Assembly (NCBI RefSeq): GCF_035818635.1
Contig: NZ_JAYLLH010000016.1
Location: 1-64,000, forward strand
DNA: 64,000 nucleotides
From: Mesobacterium_A hydrothermale
Lineage (GTDB): Bacteria; Pseudomonadota; Alphaproteobacteria; Rhodobacterales; Rhodobacteraceae
Direction of reading: 5' to 3'
Shown here: positions 1 through 7,003 of the stretch, piece by piece
Layout: the number at the start of each line of letters is the position of its first letter
How positions within the stretch are numbered: position 1 is the stretch's first letter
The notes under the pieces: model-generated
The model's input: the letters and a program-made list of their open reading frames with translations, nothing else
The model's database searches: none
Told to the model about the DNA's origin: nothing
Made by a program: the position numbers and the translations under genes

Positions 1-95
1 CGTTTGGCGGGCAGACCCCAACGACATCATCGCCGCAAGAAATCGAGGGTTCCAAATGTTGGATTCAATCCACTAGGGCAAGGTTTCGTTCCGTC

Positions 96-124
96 AAAAA
101 AAACCGGGCTAAAAAGCCCGGTTT
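96..124 (-). terminator. Rho-independent terminator after ccoP
   Basis: A perfect 10-bp stem (101-110 with 115-124, loop 111-114) is followed on the minus strand by a run of T residues (A-run 96-103 on the plus strand). It lies about 100 bp past the ccoP stop and marks the end of the ccoNOQP transcript. Confidence 0.9.
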
Positions 125-137
125 CAGGTGGCTAAAG

Positions 138-212
138 GCGCCGGTGCTCCAGGAAACGCGCGAACAGGACGGAGCACCGGCGCTGACCCTGCGGCGGTTG
201 CCCGCCGCAGGG
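138..212. repeat. Two nested/adjacent inverted repeats downstream of ccoP
   Basis: A perfect 13-bp inverted repeat (138-150 with 171-183, 20-nt spacer) is followed by a perfect 11-bp stem-loop (187-197 with 202-212, loop TTGC), ending 11 bp before the ccoP stop codon. Neither has a T-run. They may protect the mRNA 3' end or stall RNA polymerase ahead of the terminator at 101-124. Confidence 0.8.
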
Positions 213-223
213 AAACTCAGTTT

Positions 224-1114
224 TTATTCGCCACCGCCAAGACTATGGACATAGCTGGCAACAGCGCGGATTTCCCACTCTTCCAACTGGGCCCCGCCCA
301 TCGGCGGCATGATGCCGTAACGGGCGTTGTTCACGGTTTCCATCAGGGTGTCGTAGTCCCCACCGTAGAGCCAGATGGCATCTGCGAGGTTCGGCGCACC
401 CTGGATACGGTCACCTGTGCCGTCTTCGGCGTGGCAAGAGGCGCAGTTCTCTTCATAGACAACCTGGCCCTCTTCCACCTTGGACGCATCCTTGGGCGCT
501 TCGGACAGCGACATGACGTAGTTCACGACAGCGTCGATCTGTTCCGGCTCAAGCAGTTCGTCCCGACCGAAGGCCGGCATGGCTGACTGGCGGATATAGT
601 CCACGTCGGTGTCTTCGTTCCGGATACCGGCGGTGACGGTGTAGTGGATGTCTTCAAGCGACCCACCCCACAGCCAATCGTCGTCCAGCAGGTTCGGGTA
701 GCCCTTGTTCCCTGCTGCACCGGAACCGTGGCACTGTGCGCACCAGGACCGGAACACGGCGGCACCGGCATTCAGTGCATAGCTGTGCAGTTCCGGATCG
801 GCTTCGATCTCGGTCAGCTCGACCGAAGCCAGCTTTTCGTTGATCGGCGCCAGCTTGGCTTCCTGGGTTGCAATCTCCTCGGCGACGTCGCCGCGGGTGG
901 ACCAACCCAGCACACCGGCCGTTGCGGTCTTGATGCCCGGCCATGCGGGATAGGCGATGGTGTAGCCAATCCCCCAAACGATGCAGAGATAGAAGATGTA
1001 CAGCCACCATTTCGGCAGAGGCTTGTTGTATTCCTCGATCCCATCCCACGAATGGCCCGTGGTCTCGTAGTCGTGACCTGGCTTGATCTTCATTTTGGAC
1101 TTGTCGTCACTCAT
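224..1114 (-). CDS. ccoP: cbb3-type cytochrome c oxidase subunit III (CcoP), dihaem cytochrome c
   Basis: Membrane-bound dihaem cytochrome c subunit of the cbb3 oxidase, which passes electrons from soluble or membrane cytochrome c to CcoO/CcoN. The 296-aa protein has one N-terminal membrane segment (about 36-58, beginning KWWLYIFYLC) and two class I haem sites, CAQCH (125-129) and CASCH (224-228). The start at 1114 is chosen because a strong GAGGAGG ribosome site lies just upstream; an upstream GTG/ATG extension would overlap ccoQ. It is the last gene of ccoNOQP, 13 bp after ccoQ. Length and motifs are normal for the family. Confidence 0.97.
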   Translation of the reverse strand: MSDDKSKMKIKPGHDYETTGHSWDGIEEYNKPLPKWWLYIFYLCIVWGIGYTIAYPAWPGIKTATAGVLGWSTRGDVAEEIATQEAKLAPINEKLASVELTEIEADPELHSYALNAGAAVFRSWCAQCHGSGAAGNKGYPNLLDDDWLWGGSLEDIHYTVTAGIRNEDTDVDYIRQSAMPAFGRDELLEPEQIDAVVNYVMSLSEAPKDASKVEEGQVVYEENCASCHAEDGTGDRIQGAPNLADAIWLYGGDYDTLMETVNNARYGIMPPMGGAQLEEWEIRAVASYVHSLGGGE

Positions 1115-1127
1115 TTTCCCGGCCTCC

Positions 1128-1298
1128 TCAATCCGCGGCGGGTTTGTCATCGTGCCGGAACGGGATGTTGGACACATCCTTGTACGTCTTGCTGCTGCCC
1201 GGCCGGAAGGCGAAGATCACCACACCGACAAAAAAGGCAAACAGGGCAAGAAGCATCCAGCTGTCAGCGAAGTGTCTCAGGAACGTATAGGTTTCCAT
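1128..1298 (-). CDS. ccoQ: cbb3 oxidase small subunit IV (CcoQ)
   Basis: Small single-span membrane subunit that stabilises the cbb3 complex and couples it to assembly or oxygen signalling in related bacteria. The 56-aa product starts METYTFLRHFADSW, has one hydrophobic helix (about 14-32) followed by FRPGSSKTY, and ends with a charged tail. It lies exactly between ccoO (9 bp upstream) and ccoP (13 bp downstream), the canonical position. Identification rests on position, length and topology, all of which fit. Confidence 0.93.
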   Translation of the reverse strand: METYTFLRHFADSWMLLALFAFFVGVVIFAFRPGSSKTYKDVSNIPFRHDDKPAAD

Positions 1299-1307
1299 AT
1301 CGCCCCC

Positions 1308-2036
1308 TTAACGGCTCGCATCCGGCGTGAAGGTCGAGAAGTCGACCAACGTACCCAGCATTTGCAGATAGGCGATCAGAGCGTCCGCTTCCGAGATGCC
1401 CGGCTGGCCATCGAAGTTGCGAACGTTGATGTCTTCGCCATAGCGCTCCAGCAGACCGTCGTAGTCGCCTTCGGGGTCTGCTTGTGCGGCGAAGTCTTCC
1501 TGACCGTTTTCGAGCATTTCATCGGTGTAAGGCACACCCAGGAAACGGTGCGTCGACATGACATCCTCAATATATTCGCCGTCGATCAGACGGGCTTCGA
1601 GGAAGCCATATTTCGGCATCACCGACTCGGGCACGACGGACTGCGGGTTCCGCAGGTGGTCGACATGCCAGTCGTCGGAATACCGACCGCCCAGACGGGC
1701 CAGGTCCGGCCCGGTCCGCTTGGAGCCCCACTGGAACGGGTGGTCGTACATCGACTCCGCTGCCAGCGAGTAGTGGCCATAACGCTCGACCTCGTCGCGC
1801 ATCGGGCGCACCATCTGGCTGTGGCAGACATAGCAGCCCTCACGGACATAGATGTCACGGCCTGCCAGTTCCAGCGGCGTATAGGGGCGCATACCTTCAA
1901 CTTTCTCGATCGTATTGTCGAGGTAGAAGAGCGGCACGATCTGCACCAGACCACCGATGGTCACGACGAAGAAGGCGAAGATCGTGAGAAGCGTGATGTT
2001 CTTCTCAAGGATCTTGTGCTTATCAAGAATACCCAT
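1308..2036 (-). CDS. ccoO: cbb3-type cytochrome c oxidase subunit II (CcoO), monohaem cytochrome c
   Basis: Membrane-anchored monohaem cytochrome c that transfers electrons from CcoP to the catalytic subunit. The 242-aa protein has an N-terminal membrane anchor (about 15-37) and one haem site, CYVCH (68-72), followed by the family sequence SQMVRPM. It starts 14 bp after ccoN and is clearly cotranscribed with it. Length is normal for the family and no motif is missing. Confidence 0.97.
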   Translation of the reverse strand: MGILDKHKILEKNITLLTIFAFFVVTIGGLVQIVPLFYLDNTIEKVEGMRPYTPLELAGRDIYVREGCYVCHSQMVRPMRDEVERYGHYSLAAESMYDHPFQWGSKRTGPDLARLGGRYSDDWHVDHLRNPQSVVPESVMPKYGFLEARLIDGEYIEDVMSTHRFLGVPYTDEMLENGQEDFAAQADPEGDYDGLLERYGEDINVRNFDGQPGISEADALIAYLQMLGTLVDFSTFTPDASR

Positions 2037-2050
2037 TTTCCAAGCCCTCC

Positions 2051-3664
2051 TTATTCGGCCGGAGTGGCATGAGCGGCAGCGGTGTCGGCTTCAACAGCCG
2101 GCGAGCGCTTCACCGTCATCCACAGGTTGTAGCACATGATCAGCGCGCCAGTGACGTAAAGACCACCACCCATCGCACGGACAACATACATCGGGAACTT
2201 GGCTGCCACGGTGTCGGCAAAGGCATTCACAAGGAAGCCGTTGGCGTCGACTTCGCGCCACATCAGACCTTCCATGATGCCGGTCACCCACATCGAAGCG
2301 GCGTAGAGCACGATACCGATGGTCGCCAGCCAGAAGTGCCAGGACACCATCGAAAGGCTGTACAGACGCTCACGGTTCCAAAGGCGCGGGGTGAGGTAGT
2401 ACAGGGCACCAAAGGTGATCATGCCGTTCCAGCCGAGCGCACCGGAGTGCACGTGACCAATGGTCCAGTCGGTGTAGTGCGACAGCGAGTTCACCGCGCG
2501 GATCGACATCATCGGGCCTTCGAAGGTCGACATGCCATAGAAGCCGACCGAGATCACCAGCATCCGGATGATCGGGTCAGTGCGCAGCTTGTCCCAGGCA
2601 CCCGACAGGGTCATCAGGCCGTTGATCATGCCACCCCAGGACGGCATCCACAGCACGATCGAGAACACCATGCCCAGGGTCGACGCCCAGTCAGGCAGCG
2701 CGGTGTAGTGCAGGTGGTGCGGACCGGCCCAGATGTAGATGAAGATCAGCGCCCAGAAGTGGATGATCGACAACTTGTACGAAAACACCGGACGTTCGGC
2801 TTGTTTCGGGATGAAATAGTACATCATGCCCAGGAAGCCTGCGGTCAGGAAGAAGCCCACCGCGTTGTGGCCGTACCACCACTGGGTCATGGCGTCCTGC
2901 ACGCCCGAGAAGACCTGAACCGACTTGGACCCCCAGATCGACACCGGGATCGAAAGGTTGTTGAACACGTGCAGCATGGCGACGGTGACAATGAAGGACA
3001 GGTAGAACCAGTTGGCCACGTAGATGTGGGGTTCTTTCCGCTTCACGATGGTGCCGATGAACACGGCCAGATAGGCAAGCCAGACGATGGTCAGCCACCA
3101 GTCAACGTACCATTCAGGTTCTGCGTATTCCTTGGACTGGGTTGCGCCCAGAAGGTAGCCGGTTGCAGCCAGCACGATCACAAGCTGATAGCCCCAGAAC
3201 ACGAACCATGCCAGGTTGCCGCCCCAAAGACGGGCTGCCGAGGTGCGCTGCACCACGTAGAACGAGGTGGCGATCAACGCGTTCCCGCCAAAGGCGAAAA
3301 TCACGGCGCTGGTGTGCAGCGGCCGCAGACGCCCGAAGTTGGCATAGCCCTGCGCCCAATCAAAGTTGAGCGACGGGAAGGCCAGCTGGCTGGCGATGAA
3401 CGTCCCGGCCGCGAAACCGACCACGCCCCAGAAGGCAGTGGCGATCACGCCGGCACGAACGACGCCGTCCAGATAGCTTTTTTGCAGCTCCGCAGCCGGA
3501 ACCGGTTCGTCCGTGCGTCGCAGTGTCCAGATAAACAGCCCACCGGCCACGAGCATCACAATGATGGCGTGGACCATATAGGCCATATCGCGCGCGTAAT
3601 TGGCTGCCATCATTGCGAATAGCGTAACCAAACCAAGCGCGATCAGCTTGATATAATTCAACAT
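2051..3664 (-). CDS. ccoN: cbb3-type cytochrome c oxidase catalytic subunit I (CcoN)
   Basis: Haem-copper catalytic subunit of the high-affinity cbb3 terminal oxidase, reducing O2 to water while pumping protons at low oxygen. The 537-aa protein has the expected run of about 12 membrane helices with conserved histidine-containing segments such as WWYGHNAVGFFLTAGFLG, WAGPHHLHYT and DWTIGHVHSGALGWNG. First gene of ccoNOQP and divergent from the universal stress gene. An FNR-type palindrome centred 98 bp upstream (3756-3769) fits activation by FnrL under low oxygen. Confidence 0.98.
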   Translation of the reverse strand: MLNYIKLIALGLVTLFAMMAANYARDMAYMVHAIIVMLVAGGLFIWTLRRTDEPVPAAELQKSYLDGVVRAGVIATAFWGVVGFAAGTFIASQLAFPSLNFDWAQGYANFGRLRPLHTSAVIFAFGGNALIATSFYVVQRTSAARLWGGNLAWFVFWGYQLVIVLAATGYLLGATQSKEYAEPEWYVDWWLTIVWLAYLAVFIGTIVKRKEPHIYVANWFYLSFIVTVAMLHVFNNLSIPVSIWGSKSVQVFSGVQDAMTQWWYGHNAVGFFLTAGFLGMMYYFIPKQAERPVFSYKLSIIHFWALIFIYIWAGPHHLHYTALPDWASTLGMVFSIVLWMPSWGGMINGLMTLSGAWDKLRTDPIIRMLVISVGFYGMSTFEGPMMSIRAVNSLSHYTDWTIGHVHSGALGWNGMITFGALYYLTPRLWNRERLYSLSMVSWHFWLATIGIVLYAASMWVTGIMEGLMWREVDANGFLVNAFADTVAAKFPMYVVRAMGGGLYVTGALIMCYNLWMTVKRSPAVEADTAAAHATPAE

Positions 3665-3755
3665 TTTTCGTCCCTTCGTCTGACCCGCACGATTCGTGGT
3701 CCGCGCAGGCGGTTTTAGACTGGCAGTTTAATGCGATGATCGGTCTGCCCTATCC

Positions 3756-3769
3756 TTGATCTGCATCAA
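3756..3769. promoter_or_regulatory. FNR/FnrL box upstream of ccoN
   Basis: TTGATCTGCATCAA matches the FNR consensus TTGAT-N4-ATCAA perfectly. Read toward ccoN, a -41.5 class II placement puts the start of transcription near 3721, with a weak -10 candidate (TTAAAC, minus strand, 3726-3731). This supports FnrL activation of ccoNOQP. Confidence 0.9.
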
Positions 3770-3787
3770 GGCTTTGGGGTGTGCGCT

Positions 3788-3801
3788 TTGACCCGCGTCA
3801 A
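3788..3801. promoter_or_regulatory. FNR/FnrL box upstream of the universal stress gene
   Basis: TTGACCCGCGTCAA is a perfect palindrome with the FNR half-site variant TTGAC. A TTTAAT -10 element lies at 3822-3827. If transcription starts about 7 bp further on (near 3834-3836), the box centre sits at about -40 to -41.5, the class II activator position. It is 18 bp from the ccoN-proximal box, so each divergent gene appears to have its own site. Confidence 0.82.
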
Positions 3802-3861
3802 AGTGTAGTAGGGAATCTGCATTTAATGTGCAAAGAGGAACCGACTGCAAAGGAGCCAAAC

Positions 3862-4701
3862 ATGGCTTACAAGACGCTGCTGACCGTGGTCACTGACCCC
3901 AAGTTACTGAAAAGCACGATCAACCACGCATCCACAGTCGCTTTGGCGATGGATGCGCATCTGGATGTTTTGTGTTTCGGCGTCGATCGCACACAGACCG
4001 GATATTACTACGCCGGCGCGAATGCGATGGTGCTGCAGGAAACCCTGTCCCGCGCCACCGAAGACGCCAAGAAACTGGCTGAGGAAGCGCGCGAACAGCT
4101 GGACCGCTCGGGGTGCCGCTGGTCGCTGGAAGAGGGCGTGGCACAACTGGCGGATATCGGTCGCCATGTCGCGGGCCGTGCGCGGTTTGCCGATCTGACG
4201 ATCCTGCCCAAGCCCTATGGCGGCGGTCACGGAGTCGAACTGGAACCGGTGATCGAAGGCGCGATGTTCGAAGGCCAGTGCCCGGTTCTGGTGGTGCCTG
4301 ATGACGTGGTGCCCGAAAGTGCCCCGAAGCGGGTTGTCGTCGGCTGGAACGAAAGCGCCGAGGCCCTGACTGCGGTGCGCGCCGCGCTGCCGCTGCTGAA
4401 AGTGGCCGATCGTGTGCACGTCGTGGTCATCGACCCGCCGCAGCATGGCCCCAACCGGTCCGACCCCGGTGGCCAGCTGTCGCAATTCCTGGCTCGTCAT
4501 GGCGTCAAGGCAGAGGTGGACGTGTTGTCCAAGACCTTGCCGAAAATCTCTGACGTGATGTGCCGCCATGTCGAAGATGTGGACGCGGACATGATGGTGA
4601 TGGGGGCCTATGGTCATTCCCGGTTCCGCGAAGCGATTCTTGGCGGGGCCACCCGCAACATGCTGGAAAACGCCAAGCTTCCGGTGTTCATGGCGCACTG
4701 A
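3862..4701 (+). CDS. universal stress protein, two tandem Usp domains
   Basis: A 279-aa protein of two Usp-type nucleotide-binding domains (about 1-145 and 155-279). The second ends with the typical G-x2-G-x9-G(S/T) region (MGAYGHSRFREAILGGATRN). Start 3862 follows an AAGGAG ribosome site. In Rhodobacter and Paracoccus a protein of this size (often called orf277) sits between fnrL and ccoN, the same layout as here. Its own FNR box at 3788-3801 points to induction at low oxygen. Its biochemical role is not known; ligand binding and stress or anaerobic survival are inferences from the family. Confidence 0.93.
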   Translation: MAYKTLLTVVTDPKLLKSTINHASTVALAMDAHLDVLCFGVDRTQTGYYYAGANAMVLQETLSRATEDAKKLAEEAREQLDRSGCRWSLEEGVAQLADIGRHVAGRARFADLTILPKPYGGGHGVELEPVIEGAMFEGQCPVLVVPDDVVPESAPKRVVVGWNESAEALTAVRAALPLLKVADRVHVVVIDPPQHGPNRSDPGGQLSQFLARHGVKAEVDVLSKTLPKISDVMCRHVEDVDADMMVMGAYGHSRFREAILGGATRNMLENAKLPVFMAH

Positions 4702-4723
4702 GCTGCGAGTCTTGTGAAAGAAC

Positions 4724-4748
4724 AAAGGCGGGCCGAGGCCCGCCTTTT
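4724..4748. terminator. Bidirectional terminator between usp and fnrL
   Basis: Perfect stem of 10-11 bp (4724-4734 with 4737-4747), with TTTT at the plus-strand 3' side and an A-rich plus-strand 5' flank that gives Ts on the minus strand. It serves the convergent usp and fnrL genes. Confidence 0.88.
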
Positions 4749-4777
4749 GTGTGTTCAGGGTCCTGCGTCCCAGCCCG

Positions 4778-5524
4778 TCAGGCGAACATGCCACCGTCGG
4801 CATCGTCGCCGGCTTCGTCCAGCAGACGGTTGAAATCGGGGACGGTGACGTGGCGCTTGCCTTCCAGAGAGATGACGCCGTCCTTGCGGAGTGCCGAGAT
4901 CTGGCGGCTGACCGTTTCCAGCGTCAGGCCAAGATAGTCGGCCATCGCTTCGCGGGTCAGCGGCAGGTCGAACACCAGCGGCCCGTCAATCGTATTCAGC
5001 TTGAGCGACGCATCGCGCCGGGCGATGATCGTCAGCAGAGAGGCGATTTTCTCGCGCGCGGTCTTGCGCCCGAGGACCAGCATCCATTCGCGCGCCGCAT
5101 CCAGTTCGTCCAGGGTCATTTCCAGCAACCGTTGGGCAATGTGCGGTGTCCGCGACATCATTTCTTCGAACGGAGTCTTGCGGAAACAGCACATCACCAT
5201 GTCTGTGGTCGCCACCACGTCGTAGGCTGCGGTATTGCGGCCGGGACGCCCGACAAAGTCGCTGGGCAGCAACAGGCCGACCATCTGGGTGCGGCCGTCT
5301 TCCATGGTTTGCGTCAGCGTGGCGATGCCCGACACCACGGACCCGACAAAATCCATTCGGTCGCCAGACCAGATAACGGTCTGACCCGCTTCGAACTTGC
5401 GGTAATACTTGATCTCTTCCAGTCGCTCGAGCTCATCGCTCTCGCACCGGGCACAGACCGCTCGGTGACGGATCGGGCAATCCTGGCACTCTTGCGTGAT
5501 GGCTAAGGATCGTTCGTTCAGCAT
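4778..5524 (-). CDS. fnrL: FNR-family oxygen-sensing transcription regulator FnrL
   Basis: Global anaerobic regulator: a [4Fe-4S] cluster lets it dimerise and bind TTGAT-N4-ATCAA when oxygen is low. The 248-aa protein carries N-terminal cysteines at 13, 16, 24 and 27 and Cys112/113 in the cyclic-nucleotide-binding-like domain. The C-terminal Crp-type helix-turn-helix contains ETVSR (203-207), the recognition-helix motif of FNR. ATG at 5524 is preferred; a TTG two codons earlier is possible. An FNR box centred 22 bp upstream of the ATG suggests autoregulation, probably repression given the short distance. It sits next to hemN and near ccoNOQP, its likely targets. Confidence 0.96.
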   Translation of the reverse strand: MLNERSLAITQECQDCPIRHRAVCARCESDELERLEEIKYYRKFEAGQTVIWSGDRMDFVGSVVSGIATLTQTMEDGRTQMVGLLLPSDFVGRPGRNTAAYDVVATTDMVMCCFRKTPFEEMMSRTPHIAQRLLEMTLDELDAAREWMLVLGRKTAREKIASLLTIIARRDASLKLNTIDGPLVFDLPLTREAMADYLGLTLETVSRQISALRKDGVISLEGKRHVTVPDFNRLLDEAGDDADGGMFA

Positions 5525-5539
5525 TTTCAATCTTCGGTG

Positions 5540-5553
5540 TTGATCTGGGTCAA
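5540..5553. promoter_or_regulatory. FNR/FnrL box between fnrL and hemN
   Basis: TTGATCTGGGTCAA fits the FNR consensus with one changed base in the right half-site. A -10-like CATAAG lies at 5574-5579 toward hemN, which would place the box at about -41 relative to a start near 5586-5588. Toward fnrL it lies only about 16 bp upstream of the ATG. Confidence 0.88.
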
Positions 5554-5588
5554 TGTCGCGCTTGCCTGACCCTCATAAGTCTACGCGC

Positions 5589-6944
5589 ATGGTGACGCGA
5601 ACACAACTTTCTCGGCTGGGTCTCTTTGACGCCAAAGTGCCAAGGTACACCAGCTATCCGACTGCCCCGCATTTTTCCGATGCCGTAGGGGCATCTGAAT
5701 TTGCGTCTTGGATCGAAGCCGTTCCAGAAAACGGCACGATATCCCTATATTTACATGTACCTTTTTGCCGGCGCCTGTGCTGGTTTTGCGCCTGCCGCAC
5801 GCAAGGGACCCAAACCGCCGCGCCTGTGGCGGCCTATGTCGAGACCTTGAAAACGGAATTGGCGTTGCTGAAAAGGCACTTGCCAAGTGGCGTCAAACTG
5901 TCACGCCTGCACTGGGGCGGGGGTACGCCGACGCTTTTGACCCCGGATCTGATGCGCGATCTTACATCTGCGATTCGCAATGTGGCAGAGTTCGCTGAGA
6001 ATGCAGAGTTTTCCGTCGAGATCGATCCGAACGAAGTGGACGGCGAGCGGCTGGATGTTCTGGCCGCCGCGGGGATGAACCGCGCGTCGATCGGGATTCA
6101 GGATTTCGACCAGGAAATCCAGCAAGTGATCGGCCGAATCCAAGGCTATGACATCACCAAGCGTGCGGTCGACCTGATCCGCGACAGGGGTGTGCACAGC
6201 CTGAACGCCGATATTCTTTATGGGCTGCCGCATCAAAGCCGGGCCCGGATCACCGAATCTGTGCAAAAGCTTCTGTCGCTGGCGCCCGACCGGGTCGCGC
6301 TTTACGGCTATGCGCATGTTCCATGGATGGCAAAGCGTCAGCAGATGATCCCGACGGACGCGCTGCCGACGCCGACCGAACGGCTGGACCTGTTCGAAAC
6401 CGCGCGCCGCCTGTTCCTGTGGGACAATTACGCCGAAATCGGCATCGACCATTTCGCGATCAAGGGCGACGGGCTGGAAGTGGCGCAACGCAACGGCACG
6501 TTGCGGCGGAATTTCCAGGGCTATACCGACGATACCTCTGATGTTCTGATCGGGCTTGGGGCGTCCTCGATTTCGAAGTTCCCGCAAGGCTATGCACAGA
6601 ACGCGCCCAGCACGTCAGCGTATACAACCGCGGTCCGCGAGGGGCGGTTCTCGACCACCAAAGGCCACGCGTTCGGCGGCGATGATGCGTTGCGAGCACG
6701 TTTGATCGAGGCGCTGATGTGCGATTTCAGCGTGTCGACGGCAGAGATCACCCGCGACTACGACATTTCGCCTGCCAAGCTGACGGCGATGTTCAACGAG
6801 GCGAACAGCAACTTCGAAAACCTGCTGACGGTGACCGATGCCGGGCTGTTCATCCCGCCCGAGGCGCGCCCGTTGACCCGGATGATCGCGCGGGTGTTCG
6901 ACGCCTACGACCTGAGCCGTGCCGGCCACAGCTCTGCCATCTAA
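5589..6944 (+). CDS. hemN: oxygen-independent coproporphyrinogen III oxidase (radical SAM)
   Basis: Converts coproporphyrinogen III to protoporphyrinogen IX without O2, supplying haem (and, in phototrophs, bacteriochlorophyll precursors) under anoxia. The 451-aa protein starts near the family motif VPRYTSYPTAP and has the HemN radical-SAM cluster C60-x3-C64-x2-C67-x-C69 followed by the GGGTPT segment. An upstream ATG at 5553 overlaps the FNR box and would lie upstream of the probable promoter, so ATG 5589 is chosen; it has no obvious ribosome site. FnrL activation is inferred from the box at 5540-5553. Confidence 0.95.
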   Translation: MVTRTQLSRLGLFDAKVPRYTSYPTAPHFSDAVGASEFASWIEAVPENGTISLYLHVPFCRRLCWFCACRTQGTQTAAPVAAYVETLKTELALLKRHLPSGVKLSRLHWGGGTPTLLTPDLMRDLTSAIRNVAEFAENAEFSVEIDPNEVDGERLDVLAAAGMNRASIGIQDFDQEIQQVIGRIQGYDITKRAVDLIRDRGVHSLNADILYGLPHQSRARITESVQKLLSLAPDRVALYGYAHVPWMAKRQQMIPTDALPTPTERLDLFETARRLFLWDNYAEIGIDHFAIKGDGLEVAQRNGTLRRNFQGYTDDTSDVLIGLGASSISKFPQGYAQNAPSTSAYTTAVREGRFSTTKGHAFGGDDALRARLIEALMCDFSVSTAEITRDYDISPAKLTAMFNEANSNFENLLTVTDAGLFIPPEARPLTRMIARVFDAYDLSRAGHSSAI

Positions 6945-6968
6945 GCCGGATGCAGGCGTTGCTTTGAC

Positions 6969-7003
6969 AAAAAACTTGCCAGGCGCAGGGCTTATGCGCC
7001 TGG
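6969..7003 (-). terminator. Terminator of the yejABEF-type operon
   Basis: Perfect 9-bp stem (6979-6987 with 6995-7003) followed on the minus strand by a T-run (A69-A74 on the plus strand). The hairpin overlaps the last codons and stop of the ATPase gene. Confidence 0.88.

Noticed and set aside
2069..3622. 517-codon plus-strand frame opposite ccoN
   Set aside because: Shadow of the catalytic oxidase subunit; composition is dominated by His, Gln, Arg and Gly with no recognisable motif.
5553..5588. Earlier ATG for hemN at 5553
   Set aside because: It lies inside the FNR box and upstream of the probable -10 element; the extra 12 residues are not part of the HemN N terminus.
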